Origin: Sphingobacteriales bacterium 46-32
GTDB lineage: Bacteria > Bacteroidota > Bacteroidia > Chitinophagales > Chitinophagaceae
Length of the DNA stretch: 64,000 nucleotides
Direction: 5' to 3'
Assembly: GCA_001898485.1 (NCBI GenBank)
Contig: MKTY01000021.1
Coordinates: forward strand, 1-64,000
Part shown: piece after piece, positions 15,904 to 25,019 of the stretch
Layout: each line of letters starts with the position of its first letter
How positions within the stretch are numbered: the first letter of the stretch is position 1
The notes under the pieces: generated by a model
Database searches by the model: none
What the model was told of the DNA's origin: nothing
Seen by the model: the letters and a program-made list of their open reading frames with translations, nothing else
Program-made: the position numbers and the translations under genes

Positions 15904-17343
15904 TTAAAATTGATAACCAACCCTGAACAACACCGCCTGTGTGCGCGGCTTTTGCCGATAGCTCAAAAAATCCCAGAGCAGCATCAGCTTTGTTTTCTTT
16001 AATAATTTACTTTGTAAACTCACCACCTTACTCACTCCGATCAACCCACTCGGCTGCCAGCGGCTCAGGTCCTTCAGTTCATTGAAATCCGAGAACCCGC
16101 TTTGATAGTTCAGCTCATACCCACCCGTGAGCCAGAACGAACCCTTCAGTTTATAGTCGATAAAACTTCTTAGGCCAAGGCCCTGATGACTGATCTTTAT
16201 GTGACGGATATCCTTGCCCCAGCCAACCTTGTAGCTGGTACCAATACCGATGATGCTATTCGGGTTAAGTTTATATCCGAGCGATAAACCGATATCACTG
16301 CTGGCCGGCAGTAAGCCCCTGGAGCGTTGGGATTGAATATTGGTACCCAGCTCTACTCGCTTCCAGAACGATTTGGTCTTTTCGGGATTGGGTTTAAACC
16401 CATCGGGCATATCCAGCTCGCTGCTGCTACCACCGGCTTTGATGATCTTATCTTTTAATTGGCTGAGCTGGCTTTGTGCGTCCTGCAGGTTTTGCCGAAA
16501 CTGCGTCTGTGCATTGGGACCACCAGCTGCCAGCTGGTTTTGAATCAGGTTATTGACCTGCGCCCTGGTTTGCAGTCCGGCAAGGTTAGCTGCCTGCGCA
16601 GGATCGTTGGGATCGCCCGGCAGTCGAAATAGTGAAGCCAGCTGGCTATTACGCCGCATAAAGTTTTCAAAGGCCTTTGTCTTGCGCAACATCGCCAGGC
16701 CTTTTTGGGCTGCTTTCTTATGATCTTTTAATAAGGATTGATATTCTTTGAGCTGAGCGCTGTAGTAATAGGCCTGTTTATTGAGTTGCTTCAGTTCTTT
16801 GGCCAGGCCCAGGTTACCCAGTTTTTCTTTTAATAATTGACGCCGTTGCTGTAAAAACTGCTGTACGGCCTGGGCCTGCTGCAGCTGCCCTTCCATGCCT
16901 TTTAATTTGTCGAGTGTTCCGCTCACCTGCTCATTCTTTAGTCCCAGTTTGGCGAGATCTGGTTTTTGTTGCAGAAAACGAAGCGAGGTCTTAAGCGTAT
17001 CCAGGGCGGGTAAATATTGCTGTAGTTCACCGGGGTTGCTTAACTGCTGCTGCAGTTTGGCCGTTTGTGCAGCCGCATCTGTTTTTAGTTGTGCCGCTAA
17101 GGCCGGATCTTTTTTCGCAAGTTTGCGTAAGAGTTTGGTCTCCTGCCGCTGCCAGCGGGCGAGTGCTTTATCGGTTGTCTTATCCAGTTTGTGCCCGAGT
17201 GAAGAAGCCTGCCGGTTGATGGCGCGGAGAAATTTTTCACTGAAATCAAGAGAAGTATCTCCTGCCTCCTGTTGTTGTGCAAAACAAGGCAGGGTCAGGC
17301 AAAGGCATAGTATGCCCGGCAGCAGGATTCGGTTTAGGTGCAT
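15904..17343 (-). CDS. Coiled-coil protein with C-terminal outer-membrane-like domain, first gene of the RHS operon
   Basis: The product is 479 aa. A signal peptide (MHLNRILLPGILCLCLTLPC, then FAQQ) is followed by about 270 residues of Lys/Gln/Leu-rich predicted coiled coil (KLLRKLAKKDPALAAQLKTD, QAVQQFLQQRRQLLKEKL). From about residue 320 the pattern becomes alternating beta strands (GTNIQSQRSRG, GLSLGYKLNPNSIIGIGTSY, LGLRSFIDYKLKGSFWLTGG) and the chain ends in Phe (VLFRVGYQF), the usual C-terminus of an outer-membrane barrel. It heads the operon and is separated from the SpvB/RHS-like gene by 13 nt. A surface anchor or export partner for the RHS proteins fits. I know of no assigned function. 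Confidence 0.65.
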   Translation of the reverse strand: MHLNRILLPGILCLCLTLPCFAQQQEAGDTSLDFSEKFLRAINRQASSLGHKLDKTTDKALARWQRQETKLLRKLAKKDPALAAQLKTDAAAQTAKLQQQLSNPGELQQYLPALDTLKTSLRFLQQKPDLAKLGLKNEQVSGTLDKLKGMEGQLQQAQAVQQFLQQRRQLLKEKLGNLGLAKELKQLNKQAYYYSAQLKEYQSLLKDHKKAAQKGLAMLRKTKAFENFMRRNSQLASLFRLPGDPNDPAQAANLAGLQTRAQVNNLIQNQLAAGGPNAQTQFRQNLQDAQSQLSQLKDKIIKAGGSSSELDMPDGFKPNPEKTKSFWKRVELGTNIQSQRSRGLLPASSDIGLSLGYKLNPNSIIGIGTSYKVGWGKDIRHIKISHQGLGLRSFIDYKLKGSFWLTGGYELNYQSGFSDFNELKDLSRWQPSGLIGVSKVVSLQSKLLKKTKLMLLWDFLSYRQKPRTQAVLFRVGYQF

Positions 17344-17452
17344 GGTGGCAGATAAGGTGCTATGAATTTGAGAATTTTATTTCATAAAAAGCACACAGCT
17401 AACAAAAAATATTTTTTTCCCCAGAAAATAAATTAAGGCTTAACTCTTACCA

Positions 17453-18034
17453 TTACCCCATTGTCAGCTGCAACATCACCCGCTGACGCATGGCATTGTT
17501 TTCTGATAAAAAATTAAATGTGCCAGCACGGCTTTGTTCTTTAGCGGCTTTCCTGACCAGCCATTCTTCTTCCAGTTCATTGGCTTTTGCATGGCCATGT
17601 GTGTGCAGCAGCCAGCACCATTCTTCGGGATAGCGGTTGCGCAGCATGTTGTACACGATATTACCACCCCAGCCCACTGAGCGGTTGCCGCGGGCCTCCT
17701 GGGCAACCATACGGTCGAGGTGAGTCAGATCGGTCAGGTATTTTTTCCAGTCGGCTTTATGCTGACGGATGGCCGCTTTCAGGAAATACGCTTCGCGCAA
17801 CTGCACTTTAAGTATTTCGAGCTCCAGGTCAGCCTCCCTGCCCCAACGCCCGCGCCACAGGTTCATAAAGAGATCTTCGTGGTACTGAAGGGCAAAGCCC
17901 ATGCGGGCCAGCGCAGGCAGATCGCGGGCCGCAGGTTCCATAGCCGCTATAAGCTGCTCATTTTCATTTGATATACGGGAAAAAACGGGCGATTGTAGCA
18001 TTAGCTTGTTCATACTCCTGATTTGTAGAAACAA
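17453..18034 (-). CDS. Hypothetical protein, about 190 aa
   Basis: The product is 193 aa from the first ATG; an ATG at 18013 (MNKLMLQS) is an alternative start. It is a soluble, mostly helical, Trp- and Arg-rich protein with no signal or membrane segment and no motif I recognise (for example LHTHGHAKANELEEEWLVRK). It lies between the RHS operon and the WYL regulator on the same strand, with gaps of about 110 and 40 nt. The short gap after the WYL gene makes cotranscription with that regulator possible. Confidence 0.55.
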   Translation of the reverse strand: MFLQIRSMNKLMLQSPVFSRISNENEQLIAAMEPAARDLPALARMGFALQYHEDLFMNLWRGRWGREADLELEILKVQLREAYFLKAAIRQHKADWKKYLTDLTHLDRMVAQEARGNRSVGWGGNIVYNMLRNRYPEEWCWLLHTHGHAKANELEEEWLVRKAAKEQSRAGTFNFLSENNAMRQRVMLQLTMG

Positions 18035-18073
18035 AGCTAAAAGGGCACACCGCCGCCTATTGGAGGAGTGATA

Positions 18074-19078
18074 TTAATATTTTTGGAGAGCTTCCTCCAA
18101 CTGCTGCCTGATCTCCTTTTTGAGCGATTCCGGAGCCAGCACAGTACAGTGCGGACCCATGGCCAGGATACGCTGGTGCAGTTCATGAGTGATATGAACA
18201 GACAATTGAATCGTACAGCTTTTGTCGGTACTGTCCAGCACCTGCTGCGAATGATGAAGGGGATCGAGCGTGACCAGTTTATGAAAAGGTGCCCTTACCT
18301 GAAGTTGCACTGTATCAGGCTCGCCATCATTATCAAAGATACCTACGGCATGCCGGGAAAAATTTTCGGCATCAAAATTTCCGCGAAGGCGTTGCCGCTG
18401 ACCGGTAATAGTCAGCTCGCGTATACGATCGAGTGCAAAAGTGAGATAGGTTTCCCGGCTTTCTACCCAGGCCACTACATACCAGCGGTTTTTATACTCC
18501 CGCATCAGTACCGGCAGGGCCGAATAAGTCTTGACCTCTTCCTTATATATGTTCTCGTACATAAACTCAATCAGTACCGATTGTTTCAATGCGGTGGATA
18601 TATCGCCAATCCATTCATAACCGCTCAGCGACACGGGCTGTTCAAACTGTATCTTCTTCGACAAAAAAGGATCTTCGAGATCGAGGCCTATCTGTAAGTT
18701 GGCATCGATGCGTTCTACCGCGGCTTTGAAGTTGGCAAATACGGGCACCTCTTTGTACTGAAACAATAACAGTGCAGCATAACGGATGGCTTCCCACTCC
18801 TCGGGCTCCAGCCCCACTTCGTCAATCGAATAATCGGGTATAGAATAAGCATACCCATTTTCGGTACGATTAAACACAATCGGCGCTTCGTACCCAACCG
18901 GCCGCTCCTGCTTCATGAGCCGGATATCTTTCTCGATAGTGGAAGTAGAAACCTCCGTCTCCAACACGCGCGAGCAGGCATCTGCGAGGTACTGCAGGGT
19001 GGGGTATTTCTTCCGCCTGTCACGCAGGCAGTTGTTGATAACACGATGACGGATGACGGCCGATTTGTTCTTGGGCAT
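18074..19078 (-). CDS. WYL-domain transcriptional regulator
   Basis: The product is 334 aa. Residues 1-70 form a winged-helix/HTH region (HRVINNCLRDRRKKYPTLQY, STSTIEKDIRLMK) of the DeoR/YafY kind. Residues about 140-225 are the WYL domain, with YKNRWYVVAWVESRETYLTF and FALDRIREL typical. The C-terminal part is the WCX extension. WYL proteins sense nucleotides or nucleic acid ends and control stress and defence genes; the target here is unknown. The start codon lies only a few bases from a large array of short repeats that fills the divergent gap to the AraC gene. Confidence 0.85.
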   Translation of the reverse strand: MPKNKSAVIRHRVINNCLRDRRKKYPTLQYLADACSRVLETEVSTSTIEKDIRLMKQERPVGYEAPIVFNRTENGYAYSIPDYSIDEVGLEPEEWEAIRYAALLLFQYKEVPVFANFKAAVERIDANLQIGLDLEDPFLSKKIQFEQPVSLSGYEWIGDISTALKQSVLIEFMYENIYKEEVKTYSALPVLMREYKNRWYVVAWVESRETYLTFALDRIRELTITGQRQRLRGNFDAENFSRHAVGIFDNDGEPDTVQLQVRAPFHKLVTLDPLHHSQQVLDSTDKSCTIQLSVHITHELHQRILAMGPHCTVLAPESLKKEIRQQLEEALQKY

Positions 19079-19083
19079 GAAAA

Positions 19084-19310
19084 AAAGTATAAAGGTGTAA
19101 AGGTATAAAGGTTTAAAGGGTATAAAGAGTTTAAAGGGTATAAAGGGTAGTGAACTTTAGAGGCAAAAACAAACCTGTCAACTGTCCACCGCCAACTGTC
19201 CACCGCCAACTGTCCACTGTCCACTGTCCACTGTCCACTGTCAACTGTCCACCGTCAACTGTCAACTACCTATTAAACTCTTTATACCCTTTAAACCCTT
19301 TATACCCCAC
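19084..19310. repeat. Composite short-repeat element between divergent regulators
   Basis: The left arm (19084-19150) is made of 8-9 nt units GTATAAAG, GTTTAAAG and GGTATAAAG. The right arm (about 19270-19310) is the same word in inverted order (CTCTTTATACCCTTTAAACC). Between them lies the heptamer array at 19179-19269. The two arms can pair into a large hairpin. It fills the 263-bp gap between the WYL and AraC genes, and no gene is visible in it. Confidence 0.75.
19179..19269. repeat. Array of 13 degenerate heptamers (CAACTGT/CCACTGT/CCACCGC)
   Basis: This is 91 bp of perfectly phased 7-nt units: CAACTGT and CCACCGC alternate, then CCACTGT four times, then CAACTGT, CCACCGT, CAACTGT, CAACTAC. 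Related arrays lie at 40583-40638 (reverse orientation) and 50272-50362 (also 13 units). Confidence 0.8.
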
Positions 19311-19340
19311 TACTTTATTTGAATTCCGTAATTTTACCCC

Positions 19341-20222
19341 ATGTCAATCCCTTCAAATCTGCGTGCCTGCGGTACGCTTTCGGGCGGCAACGCTTCCTTT
19401 AATGCCCTTCGGTACGACAAACCGGGTGAGAACATGACCATTCCCTACAATCGCCGCGATTATTATAAAATATGGGTCGTAAAATTTGAAAGCCGGATCA
19501 ACTATGCCAACCGCAGTATTCATATTACGCAGCCGGCACTGATTTTTTCGAATCCGCTTATTCCTTATTCTTTCGAAACACTCGACACGCATCAGAGCGG
19601 CTACATGTGCATTTTTACCGAGGAATTCATCCGCAACAATGACCGCCTCGAAAACCTGCAGGACTCTCCCCTGTTTCGCCTGGGCGCCGACCCTGTTTTC
19701 TTTCTTAATGAACAGCAACTGACCCTTATCAGCGGCTTATACGACAAAATGCTGGAAGAGCTGGCCACCGATTATGCCTATAAATATGACGTCATCCGCA
19801 ATTACCTTGGCCTGCTCATCCATGAGGCCATGAAAATGCAACCAGCTAATAATTTCACGCAGCAGCACAATGCCACTACACGCATTGCCAACCTGTTTAT
19901 TGAATTACTGGAGCGCCAGTTTCCCATCAGCTCACCCTCCAGCACCCTGCAATTGCGGCGGGCGAGTGATTATGCGCGGCAGTTATCGGTACATGTAAAT
20001 CACCTCAATTTTGCCGTGCGTGAGATCACCGGCCGGCCTACCAGTACACATATCAGCGAGCGTATTGTACACGAAGCAAGGGCCTTGCTGCGTCACACCG
20101 ACTGGAGCGTGGCCGATATCGGCTATTGCCTGGGTTTTGAATATCCCAATCATTTCAACAATTTTTTCAAGAAACATACCGGCCTCACCCCTCTTTCGCA
20201 CCGCCGCCAGGCCATTCTTTGA
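19341..20222 (+). CDS. AraC-family transcriptional regulator
   Basis: The product is 293 aa. An N-terminal ligand-binding region (about 20-160) is followed by a C-terminal double HTH (about 190-290): ASDYARQLSVHVNHLNFAVR, then WSVADIGYCLGFEYPNHFNN, then FFKKHTGLTPLSHRRQ, which is the AraC/XylS signature. The ATG at 19341 gives a slightly extended N-terminus; the ATG at 19434 (MTIPYNRRDYY) is a plausible alternative. The gene points toward the aldo/keto reductase 80 nt downstream, which it probably controls. Confidence 0.85.
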   Translation: MSIPSNLRACGTLSGGNASFNALRYDKPGENMTIPYNRRDYYKIWVVKFESRINYANRSIHITQPALIFSNPLIPYSFETLDTHQSGYMCIFTEEFIRNNDRLENLQDSPLFRLGADPVFFLNEQQLTLISGLYDKMLEELATDYAYKYDVIRNYLGLLIHEAMKMQPANNFTQQHNATTRIANLFIELLERQFPISSPSSTLQLRRASDYARQLSVHVNHLNFAVREITGRPTSTHISERIVHEARALLRHTDWSVADIGYCLGFEYPNHFNNFFKKHTGLTPLSHRRQAIL

Positions 20223-20273
20223 TTTTTGTACTTTTTACTTTGACGGTGGCTCTTTTACAGCCATAGCTCCCGG

Positions 20274-20281
20274 TAATTTTG
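20274..20281 (+). promoter_or_regulatory. Candidate -7 element for the aldo/keto reductase
   Basis: TAATTTTG matches the Bacteroidota -7 consensus TAnnTTTG and lies 22 nt before the ATG at 20303. No good -33 TTTG is seen at the expected distance. Confidence 0.35.
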
Positions 20282-20302
20282 TGCTTCAAAACAGCACAGT
20301 AT

Positions 20303-21322
20303 ATGAAGTACAATTTATTAGGCAATACAGGATTAAAAGTATCGGAGCTTTGCCTGGGTACCATGACATTTGGCGGTCGTGGATTCTGGACAGCCATCGG
20401 CACACAGGATCAGCAGACTGCCGACAACCTTATCAGAAGAGCCGTAGAAGCCGGCATTAACTTTATTGATACAGCCAACGTATATTCCGAAGGCCTCTCG
20501 GAAGAAATTACCGGTCGCGCCATCCGCAACCTGGGACTGCGCCGCGATGATCTGGTGATTGCCACCAAGGTAAGGGGCCGCATGGGCGAAGGCCCCAATG
20601 ATGTAGGCCTTACCCGCAAACATATCTTTGACCAGATCGATGCCAGCCTCAAAAGACTGCAACTGGACTATGTAGATCTTTATCAGATTCATAGCTATGA
20701 CCCGCTCACCCCGCTCGAAGAAACACTCGACGCTCTCAACGACCTTGTAAGATCCGGTAAAGTACGCTATATCGGCGCCAGCAACCTCGCTGCCTGGCAG
20801 CTGATGAAAGCTTTAAGCCATTCGGCTCATCACCGTATCGCAAAATTTGTTTCGCTGCAAGCTTATTATACTATTGCCGGCCGCGACCTGGAGCGCGAGA
20901 TCATTCCCCTGCTCAAAGATCAGCAGACCGGCCTCATGGTATGGAGTCCGCTGGCAGGTGGTTTGCTCAGTGGTAAATATTCCCGCGCCGAAGAGGCGAA
21001 AGGTGACGGCCGCCGCGCCAATTTTGATTTCCCGCCGGTAAACAAAGAACGTGCTTTCAACATCATTGATGTACTGCAGGAACTGGCCCCACAAAAAAAT
21101 GCGACAGTAGCGCAACTGGCACTGGCCTGGCTGCTGCACCAACCGGCTGTAACTAGTGTAATCATCGGCGCCAATAAGATCGAACAACTGGAAGATAACC
21201 TTAAGGCACCCGCAGTAAACTTTACCGAAGAAGAGCTGAAACGGCTTGATGAAGTAAGTCAACTGCCCGCGGAGTATCCTGCCTGGATGTTTGCGCGTAC
21301 CTACCCCGACAGGTTGAAATAA
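20303..21322 (+). CDS. Aldo/keto reductase
   Basis: The product is 339 aa when started at [14 protein letters not shown], where the family normally begins; eight more in-frame residues upstream are unlikely to be used. NADPH-dependent aldo/keto reductase TIM barrel: [30 protein letters not shown] (catalytic D and Y), [16 protein letters not shown] (K), [20 protein letters not shown] (H), YIGASN, and a C-terminal [16 protein letters not shown] that binds the cofactor phosphate. It reduces aldehydes or ketones; the substrate is unknown. The AraC regulator gene lies directly upstream, and a strong terminator follows. Confidence 0.92.
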   Translation: MKYNLLGNTGLKVSELCLGTMTFGGRGFWTAIGTQDQQTADNLIRRAVEAGINFIDTANVYSEGLSEEITGRAIRNLGLRRDDLVIATKVRGRMGEGPNDVGLTRKHIFDQIDASLKRLQLDYVDLYQIHSYDPLTPLEETLDALNDLVRSGKVRYIGASNLAAWQLMKALSHSAHHRIAKFVSLQAYYTIAGRDLEREIIPLLKDQQTGLMVWSPLAGGLLSGKYSRAEEAKGDGRRANFDFPPVNKERAFNIIDVLQELAPQKNATVAQLALAWLLHQPAVTSVIIGANKIEQLEDNLKAPAVNFTEEELKRLDEVSQLPAEYPAWMFARTYPDRLK

Positions 21323-21368
21323 GTTATCGGTGGTCGGTGGCAGAAATAAGAGCAGTTCATTACTATAA

Positions 21369-21400
21369 AAAACAGCCTGAAATACCCAGGCTGTTTTTTT
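21369..21400 (+). terminator. Intrinsic terminator after the aldo/keto reductase
   Basis: The stem AACAGCCTG / CAGGCTGTT is followed by TTTTTTT, 47 nt after the stop codon. Confidence 0.85.
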
Positions 21401-21480
21401 ATTATACAGACCGGCATGATGTGCTGCGACCGGTTACTTACCTTTAATCCTGCAACAACACGCTTACCGGTATTCAGCAA

Positions 21481-22665
21481 ATGAAAGTACTGACCCGCAC
21501 CATCTGGATCCTTTCGCTCATCAGCCTGTTTACAGATACTGCCAGCGAAATGCTTTACCCGGTAATGCCTTTATACCTCGAAAGCATTGGCTTCTCTATT
21601 GTGCTCATTGGCATCCTGGAAGGAATGGCCGAAGCTACGGCTGGTCTTAGCAAAGGATACTTTGGAAAACTATCTGATCACAGCGGCCGGCGCGTGCCTT
21701 TTGTACAGCTTGGTTATGCGCTCAGCGCCCTATCCAAACCCCTGATGGCAGCATTTGCTTATCCCCTGTGGGTATTTGTGGTACGTACGATTGACCGGCT
21801 GGGTAAAGGGCTGCGTACAGGTGCGCGCGATGCCATACTCTCCGATGAAGCAACCCCTGCCACTAAAGGAAAAGTTTTCGGTTTCCACCGGTCCATGGAT
21901 ACACTCGGTGCCGTACTGGGTCCACTGCTGGCATTGCTCTATCTGCAATGGCATCCGGGAGATTATCGCATGCTCTTCCTGATTGCGCTGGCCCCCGGTC
22001 TGATTGCCATTGGCTGCAGCCTGCTGCTCAAAGACAAAAAGAAAGCACATATACGCTCCACAGAGCGGGTATCATTTTTTGCTTTTACGGGCTACTGGAA
22101 AAGTAGTCCGGCTGTATACCGAAAACTGGTAAGCGCTCTTTTATTGTTTACCTTATTCAACAGCTCAGATGTATTTCTGTTATTAAAAGCAAAAGATGCC
22201 GGCATGACCGATGCCGCTGTTATTACATTGTATATTTTCTATAACCTCGTTTTCGCACTGGCCGCTTTTCCGTTGGGTATACTGGCCGATAAATGGGGTC
22301 TGAAGAAAATACTACTGGCAGGACTCCTGCTATTTGCCGGGGTTTACGCAGGCATGGCTGCAAACAGAAACGAAGTATATGTTTACTACGGACTATTTTT
22401 TCTGTATGGTCTGTACGCTGCTGCTACCGAAGGAATCTCCAAAGCCTGGATCAGTAATATCGCTGATAAAAAAGATACGGCAACAGCTATCGGCACCTTT
22501 AGTGGCTTTCAAAGTATTTGCAGTATGCTGGCCAGCTCGCTGGCAGGACTTACCTGGTTTTATTTTGGAGCTGCTACCACCTTTATCATCACCAGTACCG
22601 TGGCAGTAGTGTCGGTGGTCTTATTGCTTCGTATTCCTTATGTCCGGTCCAAACCTACTGTCTGA
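21481..22665 (+). CDS. MFS transporter
   Basis: The product is 394 aa with about 12 hydrophobic segments. The loop between helices 2 and 3 has the MFS motif (GYFGKLSDHSGRRVPF), and RTIDRLGKGLRTGARDAILS after helix 4 is typical of a prokaryotic MFS subgroup of unclear substrate. The repeated motif in the second half is GILADKWGLKK. It starts 158 nt after the reductase and is separated from it by a terminator, so it is probably transcribed alone. The substrate cannot be deduced. Confidence 0.88.
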   Translation: MKVLTRTIWILSLISLFTDTASEMLYPVMPLYLESIGFSIVLIGILEGMAEATAGLSKGYFGKLSDHSGRRVPFVQLGYALSALSKPLMAAFAYPLWVFVVRTIDRLGKGLRTGARDAILSDEATPATKGKVFGFHRSMDTLGAVLGPLLALLYLQWHPGDYRMLFLIALAPGLIAIGCSLLLKDKKKAHIRSTERVSFFAFTGYWKSSPAVYRKLVSALLLFTLFNSSDVFLLLKAKDAGMTDAAVITLYIFYNLVFALAAFPLGILADKWGLKKILLAGLLLFAGVYAGMAANRNEVYVYYGLFFLYGLYAAATEGISKAWISNIADKKDTATAIGTFSGFQSICSMLASSLAGLTWFYFGAATTFIITSTVAVVSVVLLLRIPYVRSKPTV

Positions 22666-22866
22666 AACAAGCCGCAGAAACCCGCAGGTATTTTTCCTAT
22701 ACCCGGTTTAGGTAATCATTTATTGTTTTCCCCGTTCTCTACTTACCTTTTCCCTTCCGCCTTCTCCCTTTTTTACCACTAACGTTGTATTTACCGGACA
22801 GGGCAGCTTATTTAGTTTTACACCCTAATCAAAAACCATTAACCCTCACACAAAACACACTCACTT

Positions 22867-23262
22867 ATGAACAAAGGAATCCTGTCCCTGCTTGCCCTTT
22901 CACTTGTATTAATTGTATCCTGTAAAAAAGATAAGGACGAAACTGAAAAGCCTTCTATTATCGGTTTATGGAAGGGTAAATATGGCAGCAGCACCGCTTA
23001 TCCCAACGCCGGTTATGCCTTCTTATTCAGAACAGATGGCACCGTACGCGTATTTGACGGAGTGGATACGGCTGCTGCTTCGAAGGCGGAAGGCACTTAC
23101 AGTGTAAGCGGCTCCTCTGTATCCACGAAATACACCTATACAGGAGGCAGCACTTATTCTACAGCCGCCACGATTGATCCTAAGATGACTTTTATAGAAG
23201 GATCCTGGGGCAGTGGTACCAATACTACCAATGGAGGAAAATTTTTCATCGTTAAGCAGTGA
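22867..23262 (+). CDS. Small lipoprotein, lipocalin-like
   Basis: The product is 131 aa. The N-terminus ends in LVLIVSC (lipobox, Cys19), followed by KKDKDE. The remaining ~105 residues look like a small beta barrel (IIGLWKGKYGSS, FLFRTDGTVRVFDG, GTYSVSGSSVSTKYTYTGG, GKFFIVKQ), as in lipocalin-like Bacteroidota lipoproteins. No function is assigned. Convergent with the kdp histidine kinase gene, with a hairpin between them. Confidence 0.8.
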   Translation: MNKGILSLLALSLVLIVSCKKDKDETEKPSIIGLWKGKYGSSTAYPNAGYAFLFRTDGTVRVFDGVDTAAASKAEGTYSVSGSSVSTKYTYTGGSTYSTAATIDPKMTFIEGSWGSGTNTTNGGKFFIVKQ

Positions 23263-23289
23263 TCCGTTTTCTCAATGGCAACAGTGAAA

Positions 23290-23320
23290 GAAGGGGCAGT
23301 TTTCTGCCCCTTTCCGTTTT
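23290..23320. terminator. Hairpin terminator between convergent genes
   Basis: AAGGGGCAG, loop TTTT, CTGCCCCTTT, then a T-rich stretch. It probably ends the lipoprotein transcript and may also serve the opposing kdp operon. Confidence 0.75.
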
Positions 23321-23333
23321 AAATGCTATCACT

Positions 23334-25019
23334 TCAGCTTACCGGCAAGGAGAAACGAAAATCGCTTCCAACTGTCCATGCCGCATCGACCCATATTTGT
23401 CCGCCCTGCGCTTCAATAAACTCTTTGGAAATAGCCAGGCCCAGTCCGGTGCCTGTGTTTTTTGAACCTGGCAATGTAAAGAAGCGGTCAAACACCTTTT
23501 CTGCATATTGTGCCGGTATGCCAGGCCCCTGATCTTTTACGGAGAAAACCACGCGCCCCGGTTCGCTGATCAACTCAACTGCCACAACCCCGCCCCCGGG
23601 CGAATAGCGGATAGCATTGCTCAAAAGATTATTCAATACCCATCCCGTTTTTTCTGCATCGGCCATAACCTGTTGCAGATCTGCCGGCGACTCAAAACGG
23701 ATCTCTATTTGCCGGGCACGCGCTGCGGCGGCTAGTGACTGAATAGCTGCTTTTACAATCTGACTGGCGTCTGCAGCGGCCTGATGCAATTCAATACGTC
23801 CTGTTTCTACCTGGGCCATATTTAGTAATTCACTAAGGATACGCAGCATTCGCTGGTTATCCTGCCGCAGGTTATGTACAAGTTCCTGCTGATCTGATGT
23901 GAGTGTACCTGTACGCGGATTTTCGAGCAGCTTCAAACTAAAATCAGAAGAAGCCAGCGGCGTCTTCAATTCATGCGATACGGTTGCAATAAAGTGTGTC
24001 CGCGCCACATCCAGCTCTTTGAAAGAAGTAATATTCTGTAATACGATCACTTTATTTTCAGCACCTTCCTGATCAATCTCTATTTCTTCTTTTACAAAAT
24101 AATTCTCCCTGTTATCGAGTACTACTTTAAAAGGCAGTTTGCCTTTATCTTCGAGCAGGAAGCGAAGCAAATCATTGCGGCTGCTTACTTCAGCAACCTG
24201 TCTGCCCACTATATCTTTTGCCTGCAGGCCCAGCAATTGCAGGGCCTGGTTGTTGGCAAACAATACCATGCCCGATTTATCAATACCAATACTGGCTTCT
24301 TTCAGACTATTGATAACGGCTTCGGCCCTTGTCTTTTCAAATATGATCTTATTAAGATTACTGTGTTCGAAATATTCCAGCCGCTCAGCCATGGTATTAA
24401 ATGACTGTGCCATTTGTCCAAACTCATCGTGCCGTGTCAGATGCAGGCGGTGCCGGTAGTTTTTACGGCTGATCTCCTGCAGGCCTTCGGTGAGTTCCTG
24501 TATGGGCTGTGTGAGTATGGATGGAAAATTGTAGGCAAAGCTGATACCGATCAGTACCACCAGGCCCGCCAGCAGCGAGATATAGGTGAGCGTTTTATCG
24601 GCAGTGGCAGTGGCCCGGTTATTTTTTATTTCAATAGCCTGCATGTTCAACCGTAATACCTGCTGAATGGAAGCGCGCATGGCTGTAACAGCTGCTGTAT
24701 CTGAGCCGGTACGCAAGGCCTCCAGCTGATCACGAATACTGCGCGTTGCCTCCTGCTCACCGGGCTCGGTCACATTATGCTCCTGCAGTTGCAACACACT
24801 ATCCATTGCCGCCAGCGGCCTGCCGCCCGGCAACGAGGCATCAAGCAATTGCTGCAGGCTGTGGCAATAGTCGAGCGACTCATAATTATTTTTCAGAATC
24901 AGCGTGGCATCATTCTTCAGGCGCACGAGATTATATACGCCTACACCGCAGGAGAGCAGTACCAGCAGAAAAAGAAAAAAGCTGCCCAGGCGGATTCTGT
25001 TTCTGACACTTGTTATCAT
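23334..25019 (-). CDS. Sensor histidine kinase, last gene of the kdp operon
   Basis: The product is 561 aa. Transmembrane helices at about 11-30 and 147-165 flank a periplasmic segment, then HAMP (about 166-220), PAS (about 235-330), HisKA with FIATVSHELKTPLASS (H349), and HATPase (NLLSNAIRYSPGGG, VKDQGPGIP, GTGLGLAISKEFIEAQGGQI). It overlaps the KdpD N-terminal protein gene by one base. Together the two supply the parts that are fused in classical KdpD. Its likely partner is the NtrC-type regulator at 31983, which would make the kdp switch sigma-54 dependent. Confidence 0.88.
   Translation of the reverse strand: MITSVRNRIRLGSFFLFLLVLLSCGVGVYNLVRLKNDATLILKNNYESLDYCHSLQQLLDASLPGGRPLAAMDSVLQLQEHNVTEPGEQEATRSIRDQLEALRTGSDTAAVTAMRASIQQVLRLNMQAIEIKNNRATATADKTLTYISLLAGLVVLIGISFAYNFPSILTQPIQELTEGLQEISRKNYRHRLHLTRHDEFGQMAQSFNTMAERLEYFEHSNLNKIIFEKTRAEAVINSLKEASIGIDKSGMVLFANNQALQLLGLQAKDIVGRQVAEVSSRNDLLRFLLEDKGKLPFKVVLDNRENYFVKEEIEIDQEGAENKVIVLQNITSFKELDVARTHFIATVSHELKTPLASSDFSLKLLENPRTGTLTSDQQELVHNLRQDNQRMLRILSELLNMAQVETGRIELHQAAADASQIVKAAIQSLAAAARARQIEIRFESPADLQQVMADAEKTGWVLNNLLSNAIRYSPGGGVVAVELISEPGRVVFSVKDQGPGIPAQYAEKVFDRFFTLPGSKNTGTGLGLAISKEFIEAQGGQIWVDAAWTVGSDFRFSLPVS

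Noticed and set aside
11919-15920. Plus-strand open frames within the RHS operon, such as 12822-13418 and 15063-15482
   Set aside because: They are shadows of the large minus-strand genes, with biased, Ile/His/Arg-rich translations and no recognisable domains.
19179-19269. Possible CRISPR array
   Set aside because: Units are 7 nt and adjoining, with no spacers and no cas genes nearby.
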